Source: Lentzea albida (lineage in GTDB: Bacteria; Actinomycetota; Actinomycetes; Mycobacteriales; Pseudonocardiaceae). From it: a stretch of DNA of 64,000 bases. A program made the translations under genes and the position numbers. How positions within the stretch are numbered: position 1 is the stretch's first letter; each line of letters begins with the position of its first letter. The stretch spans positions 1-64,000 of the forward strand of contig NZ_FOFV01000018.1 in the NCBI RefSeq assembly GCF_900111005.1. Reading direction: 5' to 3'. The notes below the pieces were generated by a model. The model was not told the DNA's origin. It did no database searches and was given only the letters and a program-made list of their open reading frames with translations. This document shows positions 18,163 to 27,209 of the stretch, one piece after another.

Positions 18163-19249
18163 CGAGAACCCCCAGAAGCTGATCGCCCAGCATCGCGCGC
18201 AACTTGACGACCGTCGTACCAGCCAGGGCCGCGGCGGCCTCGACTCCACCTGCGGCGTCGACCGCAGCCCTCAGCAAGGTGGGTACAGCCGTCGCGGCCT
18301 CGTGCGGAAGCGGCTCGGGTTCTGCCGTCTTCCAGCCCAAGGCGGACATCTGCGTGTTGAGCGTGCGGTAGCGCGAGTCCGTGACCACGCCGAGGTCGAG
18401 AGCCCTCCGCAATAGTGCCGCAGCGGAGATCCGCCACCGTGCCTTGAGCTGCAGGAGCCGTGCCGGGGTGATCGGAGCCGCCTGGAGGTCGGGTCGCACC
18501 TGTGCGACGGGAGCGAGGAACTCGCTCGCGAAGGCCTGCGCCATCTCCTCGGCGTCGAGATCGAGCGCGGGCGCACACGCGATGTGTCCCAGCTCGTGCG
18601 CCTGCGTGAACCGCTGGCGGTCGGCCGGAGCATCCGTGTTGATCACGAACACCGGGGCCTCGCCGGGTGGGTGCAGGCTGGTCGCGTCCACCTCTCGCCC
18701 TCCCAGCGACATCGGCACCACCAGCGCGCCGACCCGTTCCGCCACCTCGGTCACGGATTCGATCGGCCCCTCGGGGAGTTCGAGCTCACGACGGAGCGCT
18801 CGGGCCGCATCCTCAGGGCCATCCAGACCCCCGACCTGCATCGGCACAAGATTGAACTCCCGCAAGGTCACGGTAGAGCCAGCCGCAAGCCTGCGCAGGA
18901 AAAGACGTAGGAGGTTGACCTGCGCGTGCAGCGCGCGCAGGGTCGAGGCCTTCGTCGACTTGCGGTTGCGGTGGTAGACGCACCCGTCGCCGAGTGACCA
19001 CAGCTTCCCCTCGCCGGCCAGGAAGTCCGGGGTCACCTCCAGCGCCGCGCTGAACAGCTCGAGACGGTCGCCGGAGACCGACAGCGAGCCCTTTTCCACT
19101 CTGGAGACGTAGCCTTGGCTGATCTCGGGATCAGCTTTGGACAGGAGTGTCAGCTGTTCGGCGAGCTGTTTCTGGGTCCATCCGAGTGCTTCACGCGCGG
19201 CGACCAGGAGTTCGGGGTTGCCGTCTCCGGTCACGAGGTGAGCCGTCAT
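18155..19249 (-). CDS. XRE regulator fused to ImmA/IrrE metallopeptidase
   Basis: A 364-aa protein read from the ATG at 19249. Residues 12-60 are an XRE helix-turn-helix (ALGWTQKQLAEQL, GYVSRVEKG). Residues 160-250 are an ImmA/IrrE zinc peptidase with HELGH at 218-222 and a downstream acidic helix EEMAQAFASEF that supplies the third ligand. In ICEBs1 and Deinococcus such peptidases cleave a repressor after a damage signal; here repressor and peptidase share one chain. A perfect inverted repeat 26 bases upstream suggests autoregulation. It overlaps the TGT-like gene by eight bases, a stable co-expression unit. Confidence 0.85.
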   Translation of the reverse strand: MTAHLVTGDGNPELLVAAREALGWTQKQLAEQLTLLSKADPEISQGYVSRVEKGSLSVSGDRLELFSAALEVTPDFLAGEGKLWSLGDGCVYHRNRKSTKASTLRALHAQVNLLRLFLRRLAAGSTVTLREFNLVPMQVGGLDGPEDAARALRRELELPEGPIESVTEVAERVGALVVPMSLGGREVDATSLHPPGEAPVFVINTDAPADRQRFTQAHELGHIACAPALDLDAEEMAQAFASEFLAPVAQVRPDLQAAPITPARLLQLKARWRISAAALLRRALDLGVVTDSRYRTLNTQMSALGWKTAEPEPLPHEAATAVPTLLRAAVDAAGGVEAAAALAGTTVVKLRAMLGDQLLGVLDD

Positions 19250-19274
19250 GCCGGAAAAGATACGCAGAAATATT

Positions 19275-19292
19275 CCGCCTGTCCACAGGCGG
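19275..19292. promoter_or_regulatory. Inverted repeat upstream of XRE-ImmA
   Basis: CCGCCTGT-CC-ACAGGCGG has perfect 8-bp arms and ends 26 bases before the XRE-ImmA start on the minus strand. On that strand an AT-rich stretch (GGAATATT) lies between it and the gene. It is a likely operator for the XRE domain. Confidence 0.55.
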
Positions 19293-19440
19293 TTACGAGC
19301 GGATAGTGGCCACGGCACGCCGAAGCATCGAACACGCGGCGGCTCAGTACCGCGGCACCTCACCCTCGTGTAGCGGCGCTGCACATCACAAACGACACTT
19401 GCCGCCCGCTCGAACGACGCCGCGTTTCACGACCATGCCG

Positions 19441-21210
19441 TTAGCGGTGCAGCAGGCCGATCTCGTAGAGGAACCGGCTCGGCTCAGCGGGCTTTGCCCG
19501 CCCGGCGGAGGTGGCCACCGAACGCGAGTAGAAAATCTTCACGGTGCTGCGCGCACGCGTGACCGAGACGTAGAACTTCCTGCGATCCTCTTCAAGCTTG
19601 GCCGGATCGTTGGCCGAACTCCAGTAGGGCATCAGCCCCTCGTCCGCACCGAGGAGCAATACGACCTCGAACTCCAGCCCCTTGCTGGACGACATGGTCG
19701 TGACGTTCACCCGGTCGCGCCTCATAGCCCGGCTGGCCAGATCCACGACAGTCGCGTCCGCCAACGCTCCGAGTTCCACCGCGTGCTGCATCCGGTCCAG
19801 CGCATTGGCGTTGTCGGACTGGGCGGGGCGTGCCATGGCTCGACGTAGCCCCATGCCGAGGAGGTCCGCGAGCATCCTGCGGGCGTAGGTGACGGGTTTG
19901 TCGCGGTAACCGACCAACAGCTCGGTCAACCGCACGTCCGTGTCGCGTGTCCACGTCGGACCGAGCAACCTCCGCCATCGCCGGTGGATGGCGCCGAGCC
20001 GGTGGCCACTCTGCTCACGCCCGAGCATCGCCCACGCCGCACACGACTCGACGAACAACGTGACCGGAGCACGCGGGTACTCGACTCCTGGCACGGCAAC
20101 GGCCAGGCCGGCACCGCGGAGCACCTCCGCGACCTCGCGGCACTGAGCGTTCATCGAACAGATCACCGCGATCTCGTGCAGCGGCACCCCGCGCCTGTGC
20201 GCTAGTCCGACCGCAGCAGCGGCTTGGTGGCACTGCTCGGTGAAACCCGCAGGGCAGAAGACAGCCAGCACCTCGCCGCCACCGCGGACGGCCGTGACCT
20301 TCCGCCCGACGCGCTCGACCCGCGTCGACGCTCGGATGATCTCCTCGCCGCACCGGTAGTTGTGCTCCAGGTGCACGGTGCTCACACCGGGAAGCGAGCT
20401 CAGTTCGCTGATCAGCTCCGGCCGCGCGCCGTTCCAGCTGAAGATCGCCTGCCCTGGATCCCCAACGGCTAGTAGCTCGACGTCCGAGTCGGGCCGAAGA
20501 CAGAGGGCTCGCACCAGTCGATCGAGCCCCGGCGCGAGGTCCTGATACTCGTCAACGTACAGGCGACGATATCGCGCCGAGAGCACCCGCCGCACAACCT
20601 CGTGCTGTTCGACGAGATCCACGGCGGCAGCCACCGCCCCCTCGAAGTCAATCAGCCCGTCACCGCGCAGCAACGACTCGTAGCTCGAGCAGGCCTCCAG
20701 AAGTCCTTCTCCGCCGCGGTTCCATTCCTCCACAGTGGACAGGCGACGCCGGTGGAACTCGATCTGCTTGCGCTTCTCCTTCCAGTTGCACGACGATCCG
20801 AACCGCGAGCCAACCGCGAGCCGGTAGGCCTCCTCCTGCTGCTCGTCGCTCGCGATCGACGCCTTGACCAGCTCGGGCTTGCCGAGCAGGGCGGCAAAGG
20901 GGCCGATGATCCGGTTGATGGCGAAGCTGTGCACCGTTCCCACGAAGAGCGACGGCCGCGCGGAGACCCCCAATGACGCCAAGCGCCTGCGCAACTCCTC
21001 GGCCGCGGCCGTGGTGTAGGTGATGCATGCCGCGCCATGAGGTTCGGGAATCCTGTTGAACAGGTCGTAGGCAAGACAGGTGACCAGCAACTTGGTCTTG
21101 CCGCTGCCCGGCGGGGCATGGACGACGCAATGGCCTTGTCGGTTCAGCACTTGCCACTGGCGTTCGTTCGCCGACAGCTCCCTGATCGACTGGGTAAGCG
21201 GGCCCATCAT
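19441..21210 (-). CDS. gajB: Gabija helicase GajB (UvrD-like)
   Basis: A 589-aa superfamily 1A helicase. Motifs visible are Walker A APPGSGKT (32-39), TYTTAAAEELRRR (Ia), DEYQD (220-224), GDPGQAIFSWNGA (III), SSSKGLEFEVVLL (V) and YVSVTRARSTVKIFYSR (VI). The start is the first of two ATGs at 21210/21207; its ATGA overlaps the stop of gajA, so the pair is coupled. In Gabija, GajB joins a GajA tetramer and senses phage-driven nucleotide and DNA changes. It is somewhat longer than the founding Bacillus GajB of about 494 residues, but all core motifs are present. Confidence 0.9.
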   Translation of the reverse strand: MMGPLTQSIRELSANERQWQVLNRQGHCVVHAPPGSGKTKLLVTCLAYDLFNRIPEPHGAACITYTTAAAEELRRRLASLGVSARPSLFVGTVHSFAINRIIGPFAALLGKPELVKASIASDEQQEEAYRLAVGSRFGSSCNWKEKRKQIEFHRRRLSTVEEWNRGGEGLLEACSSYESLLRGDGLIDFEGAVAAAVDLVEQHEVVRRVLSARYRRLYVDEYQDLAPGLDRLVRALCLRPDSDVELLAVGDPGQAIFSWNGARPELISELSSLPGVSTVHLEHNYRCGEEIIRASTRVERVGRKVTAVRGGGEVLAVFCPAGFTEQCHQAAAAVGLAHRRGVPLHEIAVICSMNAQCREVAEVLRGAGLAVAVPGVEYPRAPVTLFVESCAAWAMLGREQSGHRLGAIHRRWRRLLGPTWTRDTDVRLTELLVGYRDKPVTYARRMLADLLGMGLRRAMARPAQSDNANALDRMQHAVELGALADATVVDLASRAMRRDRVNVTTMSSSKGLEFEVVLLLGADEGLMPYWSSANDPAKLEEDRRKFYVSVTRARSTVKIFYSRSVATSAGRAKPAEPSRFLYEIGLLHR

Positions 21211-22913
21211 CCCGCCAGGTACCTCAAGGCACTGTGGACATAGTCCGGCGGCCAGATCTGTTGTGACGCAAGACGCTGAGCGAACCGTCCCTTGCCACCC
21301 GCCTTGTCGATCGTGGTCAGGTATGTGCCGATCTCGGGCCACTGCGAAACCCATGTCTCCATGGTGGCCCGCGCCCGATCGGCACTCAGCTCCCAGAGGG
21401 TGCCGAAACAAGGTTTGACGTTGCTGGGGTGCGCGTACAGCAGGTCGTACTCGAACGTGGACGTTCCGACGAAGATGCCGTGCTCCCCCGGATCTCCGTT
21501 CAAGGACAGCGCGGCGAGCAAGCGGCCAGCACGTGCCGGTCCCGCGTCGCCGTCGCCATCCGTGATCACCGCCCACCGGATACCGAGTGCCTCGCAGAAC
21601 CGGGCATACGACGTGAAGTGGGTGCCGTGCACGACGCACACGGTGATGCCGAGCTTGTCGAGGTCCATTCCCACGGCCGCGGCCATCGATGGCAGCAAGG
21701 CTTGCTCGGCATACCCCTCGACGAGCAGAACACGACGCGCGAACACCAGTTCCGCTCTGGTGGCGTCGAGGTATCGCGCGATGTCGTCCCACTCGGCGTC
21801 GGTCAGTGCCGCGTCGCTAGCCGCAGCCGCTTCAGTTCTCCCGCCCGCGTCACGAAGCACCACCAGGCTGCGAGGGGAAGCAACGCTGGCGATGTGAGGT
21901 GAATGCGTAGTCACGAGAATCGAACGGTTCGTGCGGTGATCAGCCAGCAGTCGCCGGAACGCGAGCCTCTGCATGTGGGGATGCAGATGTGCTTCCGGCT
22001 CCTCGATCGTCATCACCACGTGCGCGATGTCCTGCTCCGCAAGGCGTTCCTCCAGCCCGAGCTCGAGCAGCGCGAGGTACAGCACGTTCAGGGTGCCGAG
22101 GCTCGTCGTGCTCAGATGCCGGCGCGCGGCGCCATCGACGAACAGCTTCATGGTGCGGATCAATCTCAGCGGATCCTCCGCCGCCACAGCCAGTTCGGTC
22201 TCCAGCGCCTGGTTCGCACCGAGGATCTCCATCATGCGGTCGCTGATGCTCGTGCCGACCCGTTTGATCTCCGCCAGATCGTTGAGCTGCGCGTTCGCCT
22301 CTCTCATCGCCGAGCGTACGCGGCTGAGATCGTCGTCGCCGATAGCTTTGGCCGCAGCCGTCAGCAGAACTCGCAACGGGGAGCGCCGCCACGTGGAGAG
22401 GTCCGCGTCCACGTCGCGCAGCGCACCGAGAAACGCGAAGTACAGGTAGCCGCGCAGATCGGCGTCGATCTGGTTCCCTTCGTCCTCGCCTCCGAAGATG
22501 GTCCATCTGTATTTGACCTTCGCTCCCGGCCCGGCGACACCGGTATCCAGCGGTGCGAACCGGTAGGTCAGTCGCGCGCGGAGGGGATCCGACTGCACCA
22601 ACGCATCGCTCAATGTGCTCAACACGGTGTTGTCGTCCTCGAAGTCGGCCAGATCCACGGAGATCTCGATGACCTCGCGCGCATCCATGGGATCCCAGTC
22701 GTCGCTGCCGTCCGACAGACCGTCCCAGAAGTCCTCTCGCCCGAGGTGTCGGTCAGACGGTGACAGTGTGGGATCCAGAACGAGCCGCAACGCGTACAGC
22801 AGATTGCTCTTGCCCGCGCGGTTCTCACCAACGATGACAGTGCCCGGCTGGATCGCCACGCACAGGTCCGCGAGGTTCCGGAAGTTGGTCACCCGGATGC
22901 ACTCGATACGCAC
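21207..22913 (-). CDS. gajA: Gabija nuclease GajA (OLD-family ATPase-TOPRIM)
   Basis: A 568-aa OLD endonuclease. The ABC-type ATPase has Walker A GENRAGKS (29-36), a signature region SLGTLNVLYLALLELGL near 272-286, Walker B MTIEEPEAHLHP (301-312) and a switch His in THSPH near 336-340. The C-terminal TOPRIM domain shows LLVEGYAEQ (E399) and ITDGDGD (D452, D454). GajA is the sequence-specific nicking nuclease of Gabija, held off by normal nucleotide levels and freed on phage infection. It is followed directly by gajB with a 4-base overlap. The start is the ATG at 22913; the upstream 1.1 kb holds no convincing gene. Confidence 0.92.
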   Translation of the reverse strand: MRIECIRVTNFRNLADLCVAIQPGTVIVGENRAGKSNLLYALRLVLDPTLSPSDRHLGREDFWDGLSDGSDDWDPMDAREVIEISVDLADFEDDNTVLSTLSDALVQSDPLRARLTYRFAPLDTGVAGPGAKVKYRWTIFGGEDEGNQIDADLRGYLYFAFLGALRDVDADLSTWRRSPLRVLLTAAAKAIGDDDLSRVRSAMREANAQLNDLAEIKRVGTSISDRMMEILGANQALETELAVAAEDPLRLIRTMKLFVDGAARRHLSTTSLGTLNVLYLALLELGLEERLAEQDIAHVVMTIEEPEAHLHPHMQRLAFRRLLADHRTNRSILVTTHSPHIASVASPRSLVVLRDAGGRTEAAAASDAALTDAEWDDIARYLDATRAELVFARRVLLVEGYAEQALLPSMAAAVGMDLDKLGITVCVVHGTHFTSYARFCEALGIRWAVITDGDGDAGPARAGRLLAALSLNGDPGEHGIFVGTSTFEYDLLYAHPSNVKPCFGTLWELSADRARATMETWVSQWPEIGTYLTTIDKAGGKGRFAQRLASQQIWPPDYVHSALRYLAG

Positions 22914-24065
22914 CGACTTGCTCCAAACACTATGAGCCGCAAAGAGACAGCACCGTATGTTCTTGGCGCGCTTTCACGCCGCGCCTCGTGGAATTTCTCG
23001 CCGTTCAGCCAGCCAGTGTTACAGCCAACCGAGGCTGAACTCCACTCCTCACGACGAAATTGGTCCAGACAATCAACCTCCCCAATCTCACGCCGAACAA
23101 CGGCACCGCCCCTTCGACGTCGAACGACTTCCGCTCACCAAGGGGGAGCACCCACACCTGTTACCCCAGGTCGAATCGCAGAGCTGAACCTGAAGTCGAT
23201 CTTGCTCAATACCCTCGCGGCCTCACAGTCCACCCATTGTCCAGTTATTGACATGTTTTTAGCCGCCTTTCCCTGTTATCTTTCAGATCCCTTGGACGAA
23301 GATCCCCAGCGGCCCCAATTGACCTCGAGAAACAAGAAGCAATCCGTGTACGAGAACTACCTCCCCTTGCTCGGCGGCCTGGCGGGAAGGACCCCGCTCG
23401 CCCTCAACGGTGTTCCCGAGGGACTGAGAGTCGTCACCGTTCCAGTGCGCAGGCAAGGCGAAACCCGCGTACCCCGAGACACCCGGCGACGGACCCGTAC
23501 CTCGCAGGCAGACGTGCACACGACCGCGAGGACCTCGCTCTTCGCGCCACCGGACGGAATGTCCACAAGAGACCTGACCTGGGTGCTTGACCGGCCGAAG
23601 CGCCGATGGTCCACGGTGGTCAGGAAGTTCGGCTCGTGCAGGGAGTACCTCACCGACGAACTGATCCGCGCTGGCGGCGTGGTGCTGAGGTGCGAAGTCG
23701 ACGAGGACCGGATGAAGTAGGGGCAGCCCAGGGAGTGGCGCCTGTCCAGCGCGTGGCCGAAGCAGGCGCCTGACGTCCTCGCCGAGCTGCGTCCACGCCG
23801 GGAACCGATGTAGTGCGCCGAAGGCGAGGCCCCGGCTGAACTCGAGCCGGTGCAGCGAAACACCATGAACAACAACGCATGAACGACCCGTCAGCTTCTC
23901 GGCGATGTCCTGGGAGGCTCGCCGCTCGCGCTGTAGCCCTGCGTAACGGTCAGCCACCCTCAAACGAAATGGGCGATGTGCCGAATACGGACCAGCAAGC
24001 GACGCCGTGCCGCCCAAGCTGACACCACGATCAGCGGCCGGCATCTCCGACCGCCGGAGGACCAG
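22914..24065. other. Gene-poor stretch between Gabija and the helicase pair
   Basis: About 1.15 kb with no open frame showing normal codon bias in either direction; the longer frames are Arg/Ser/Thr-rich shadows. A locally AT-rich patch (about 23225-23285) stands out from the GC-rich surroundings. It must contain the gajA promoter on its left end and the helicase-operon promoter on its right. It probably represents eroded cargo or an insertion scar, but I cannot name the lost gene. Confidence 0.5.
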
Positions 24066-24893
24066 ATGACCGTCTCGTTCGCGGAGTACCAGGACACCAG
24101 CGTCGTCGACCCGCTCAGGCAGGGTGACGTGCTCGAAGCCGCCGATCCCGCGGCATCGCTCTGGCAAAGGCACCTTGTCGTGCTCACAGCCGACTGTGAC
24201 CTGGCGCGGGCGAAGCATCACGGGCGCGTGACGTGCGTTCCAGTGCTCACCGAGCACGAGTACCTGCTGGAGATGCAGATCCCCGGTCTTCGCGACAAGG
24301 CCATGAACAAGTTCGTCGACGAACTGCGAAAGGCGCTACCGCCTGCGGCCCCGAAGATAACCGACGAGCGGCTCAGAGCATGGCCCTGCGAAGAAGAACC
24401 CAATGAGATCGTCGCGGCGCTCGGGCTGAGCGGCCGGCGCGCAGACGACGCCAAGGCTGCTTGCGAGTCCATCCGCCTGCTCAGCCGGAAGCCGGAGACG
24501 CTGGACGACGCAGTCAAGCTCCTGATCGATTCGCAAATCGGTGCCCCCAACCCACAGAAGCGGGACAAGATCGTCGACGGGATCGTCAACAAGTTCAGAA
24601 ACGCCTACTCGAACCCTCCGGGGGACGCGTTGTTCCTCTCGTCGATCGCTCCCCGCAACAGCCTCGGATACTTCGCCTACCTACGTCACCTGGAACAGGT
24701 TCCGGAGGCCGAGATCGCGCTCGGCCCGGACAGGAGCGCGTCAAGGTATCGGCGCATCTCCCGCCTCCAGGACCGGTACACCCACGCGTTGGTGGAGCGG
24801 TTCGCGCACGTGTTCATGTCGATCGGTCTCCCCTCGGCGTACGAGGACGTGCGGGACCTCCACTCCGAGTACCTGGGGGCGACGTACAAGTGA
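24066..24893 (+). CDS. Uncharacterised 275-aa protein, partner of the SF1 helicase
   Basis: The ATG at 24066 follows a GGAGG ribosome site by six bases. The N-terminal third is the distinctive part: LRQGDVLEAADPA, then HLVVLTADCDLARAKHHG and VTCVPVLTEHEYL, a strand-Cys-Asp pattern resembling small proteins in which a CDL motif follows a hydrophobic strand. The remainder is helical and charged. No enzyme family is recognised. Its stop overlaps the GTG of the helicase gene (GTGA), so the two are translated together. It is likely a sensor, cofactor or toxin-like partner of the helicase in an uncharacterised defence pair. Confidence 0.65.
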   Translation: MTVSFAEYQDTSVVDPLRQGDVLEAADPAASLWQRHLVVLTADCDLARAKHHGRVTCVPVLTEHEYLLEMQIPGLRDKAMNKFVDELRKALPPAAPKITDERLRAWPCEEEPNEIVAALGLSGRRADDAKAACESIRLLSRKPETLDDAVKLLIDSQIGAPNPQKRDKIVDGIVNKFRNAYSNPPGDALFLSSIAPRNSLGYFAYLRHLEQVPEAEIALGPDRSASRYRRISRLQDRYTHALVERFAHVFMSIGLPSAYEDVRDLHSEYLGATYK

Positions 24894-27115
24894 AGCCGCT
24901 CGTCACAACGGTAGAAGCGCTCAAGGAACTGGCCACGGGGCTGTCACCTGAGGCCATTCCTTCGTCTCCGCGGATGTTCGAGCATTCCGGGGACGCTGCC
25001 GATGTCCTGCTGAGCGTGGACGACAAGTCCGACGAGCAGCGGATCATCGTGCTGCGGAGTTCGGCCACAAGAGACCGCATCACGCCTGACAGGATCACGG
25101 ATCTGACGACCGACGTGCTCAGCCGAGCGGCGTCGTTCGCCGAGCGCGCTCGCACCACAGGGTCGCTGACACTGCCCCGCAGTTGGCACCAGTACAAGCA
25201 CAAGAACCTGGTCGCCTTCTTCACAACCCCGCGTGACAACCCCGAAGCACGGCGGTGGATCGCAGAACTGCTGCCAGGCGAGCCCCCTGATATCGTCCTA
25301 TGGGGCATGACGTCGTCCGACCGAACAACGACGCTGGAGCAATTCGAGTCGGGCAAGCCCACCCTTCCCCTTGACTGGGAAAAGGATTGGGACGCGGCTG
25401 TCGCAGCTTGCGCCGTACGGGTCGAGCAAACTAAGCGCATGCGGCCGGCCGATGTCGAGATCGAGCTGACGCCCCTGGAACAGTCAACGACGAAAGGCTG
25501 GTCGTACGACCAGTGGATGGGGAAGATCTCCGACGATCAACGCTCCTTCGTGGAAGCTCCAGCTACCAAGTCGATCCGGCTACGTGGACCGGCGGGTTCC
25601 GGCAAGACGCTGGCTCTCACGCTCAAGGCGATGAGAGAAGTGCTGAGCGCAAGGGAAGTAGGTCGCGAGCCGCGTGTTCTGATGGTGACCCACAGCTGGT
25701 CGCTGGCGACAGAGATCGCCGACTCGCTCGACTCCATGGGTATGGGGCCGCTGCAGGAGATCGACGTGTTCCCGTTGCTCGAGATCGCGACCACCATCTC
25801 GCCGCAATACGCCAAGGACGACTCCGGATTCAGCCTGGCTGGCGACGACAGCTTCAGCGGCAAGAGGGCTCAGCTGGACGAGATCCTGGAGGTGTTGAGA
25901 GACTTCGTCGCCGGTGACTGGATCACCTACCGCGCAGGCGTCACGGAAAGCCTGCGCGCCAGGTTCGACTCTTCGGACGACGACGATCGCAACGCGTTGG
26001 CCTGGGATCTTCTTGTGGAGTTCGGATCCGTCATCGGCGCCGCCGCGATCTTCCCCGGCGCCGGCGCGGAGTCGAAGTACTTCCAGCAGGCGAGGGCGAC
26101 GTGGATGCTTCCGTTGCAGAGCCGGAACGATATGCGAGTCGTCTTCGCCGTCTACACCAAGTACATGGAGAGCCTCGAAGCTCGGTCGACGCTGACGTCA
26201 GACCAGGTGCTGGCAGACCTGTTGAGCCACCTGGAGACACACGCGTGGAACCGAGCCCGCAAGACCCAAGGCTACGACCTGATCTTCGTGGACGAGTTCC
26301 ACATGTTCAGCCCACTGGAACGGCAGGTGCTCCACTACCTGTCGCGAGACGTCAGCGTCTACCCGCGGGTGTTCATGGCGGTCGATCCTCGCCAGTCTCC
26401 GTCCGAGGCGTTCATTGGCTTCGCGGCCGATGACACCCGATCGTCCTTGTCCTCGTTCGAGGACGAGATCGGCGACGTCACCAACCTCGAATTGACCACC
26501 GTGCACCGGTTCACGCCCCAGATCCTGGAATTGATCAAGCACGTCCACCACGAGTTCCCTACGCTGGACCTCGGCAAGGACTGGCAGATCAACATCAGCG
26601 CGGTGGAGTCCGCGCGGGAGCCAGGACCTCTCCCTCTCCTCAGCGTCGCCGCCACACGTGCCGCCGAGGAGAACGACATCGTCAAGGCGATGCATAGCCT
26701 GTACTCCCGCGGCCGCATCGCACTCGCCGTCGTGGACAACCGGCAGTGGAGCCGCTTCAGCGAGCTCGCGTCCCGTCTCAGCACGTCGGGGAGGTTCCAC
26801 GTCTCGACGATCACCGGTAGGTCTGACGTCGAAGGGTTCCGCTACCGCAAGCGGGGCCTCGTCGTCGGCCCCGCCGAGTACCTGGCGGGCCTTCAGTTCG
26901 ACGCCGTCCTGGTCGCGGGCGTCCCGGACATGGAGCCCACCAGAACCACCCCGAGCGAGCGCACCCGGCTCCTCTCCCTGTTGTACCTCGCCCTCAGCCG
27001 CGCCGAACTGGAGGCGCGCGTCTATGTGAACGAGGACGACGGCGGAATCGCCGAGGTGCTGAGCAGAGCAGTCACCAATGGTCTCATGAAGCAGGAGCGC
27101 GGCAGCCTGGCATGA
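24890..27115 (+). CDS. Superfamily 1 (UvrD-like) helicase with long N-terminal extension
   Basis: A 741-aa protein starting at a GTG inside the stop of the 275-aa gene. Residues 1-200 have no known fold. The helicase core has Walker A GPAGSGKT (233-240), Walker B LIFVDEFHMF (464-473), a VDPRQSP motif III-like segment near 495 and a motif VI LALSRAELEARVYV near 705-718. DEFH and SRAE deviate from the UvrD consensus DEXQD and TRAR, marking a distant subfamily. It probably acts on DNA or nucleoprotein during phage infection. It is not a second GajB: no OLD nuclease is adjacent. Confidence 0.8.
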   Translation: MKPLVTTVEALKELATGLSPEAIPSSPRMFEHSGDAADVLLSVDDKSDEQRIIVLRSSATRDRITPDRITDLTTDVLSRAASFAERARTTGSLTLPRSWHQYKHKNLVAFFTTPRDNPEARRWIAELLPGEPPDIVLWGMTSSDRTTTLEQFESGKPTLPLDWEKDWDAAVAACAVRVEQTKRMRPADVEIELTPLEQSTTKGWSYDQWMGKISDDQRSFVEAPATKSIRLRGPAGSGKTLALTLKAMREVLSAREVGREPRVLMVTHSWSLATEIADSLDSMGMGPLQEIDVFPLLEIATTISPQYAKDDSGFSLAGDDSFSGKRAQLDEILEVLRDFVAGDWITYRAGVTESLRARFDSSDDDDRNALAWDLLVEFGSVIGAAAIFPGAGAESKYFQQARATWMLPLQSRNDMRVVFAVYTKYMESLEARSTLTSDQVLADLLSHLETHAWNRARKTQGYDLIFVDEFHMFSPLERQVLHYLSRDVSVYPRVFMAVDPRQSPSEAFIGFAADDTRSSLSSFEDEIGDVTNLELTTVHRFTPQILELIKHVHHEFPTLDLGKDWQINISAVESAREPGPLPLLSVAATRAAEENDIVKAMHSLYSRGRIALAVVDNRQWSRFSELASRLSTSGRFHVSTITGRSDVEGFRYRKRGLVVGPAEYLAGLQFDAVLVAGVPDMEPTRTTPSERTRLLSLLYLALSRAELEARVYVNEDDGGIAEVLSRAVTNGLMKQERGSLA

Positions 27116-27209
27116 CAGGTGCGTCAGGGCGTTGTTCCGGCCAGCACAGCGCTCTGCCCCGGCCCTCAACCTGCGGCCGAACGGCGGTCACAGACGAACC
27201 AGACGTCGG

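Noticed and set aside
22932..23720. A 262-codon plus-strand gene in the gap after Gabija
   Set aside because: Ser/Thr/Arg-rich composition, no ribosome site, no domain and antisense frames of equal length; it looks non-coding.
24890..27115. A second Gabija GajB
   Set aside because: No OLD-family nuclease is adjacent, motifs II and VI differ, and the N-terminal 200 residues are unrelated.
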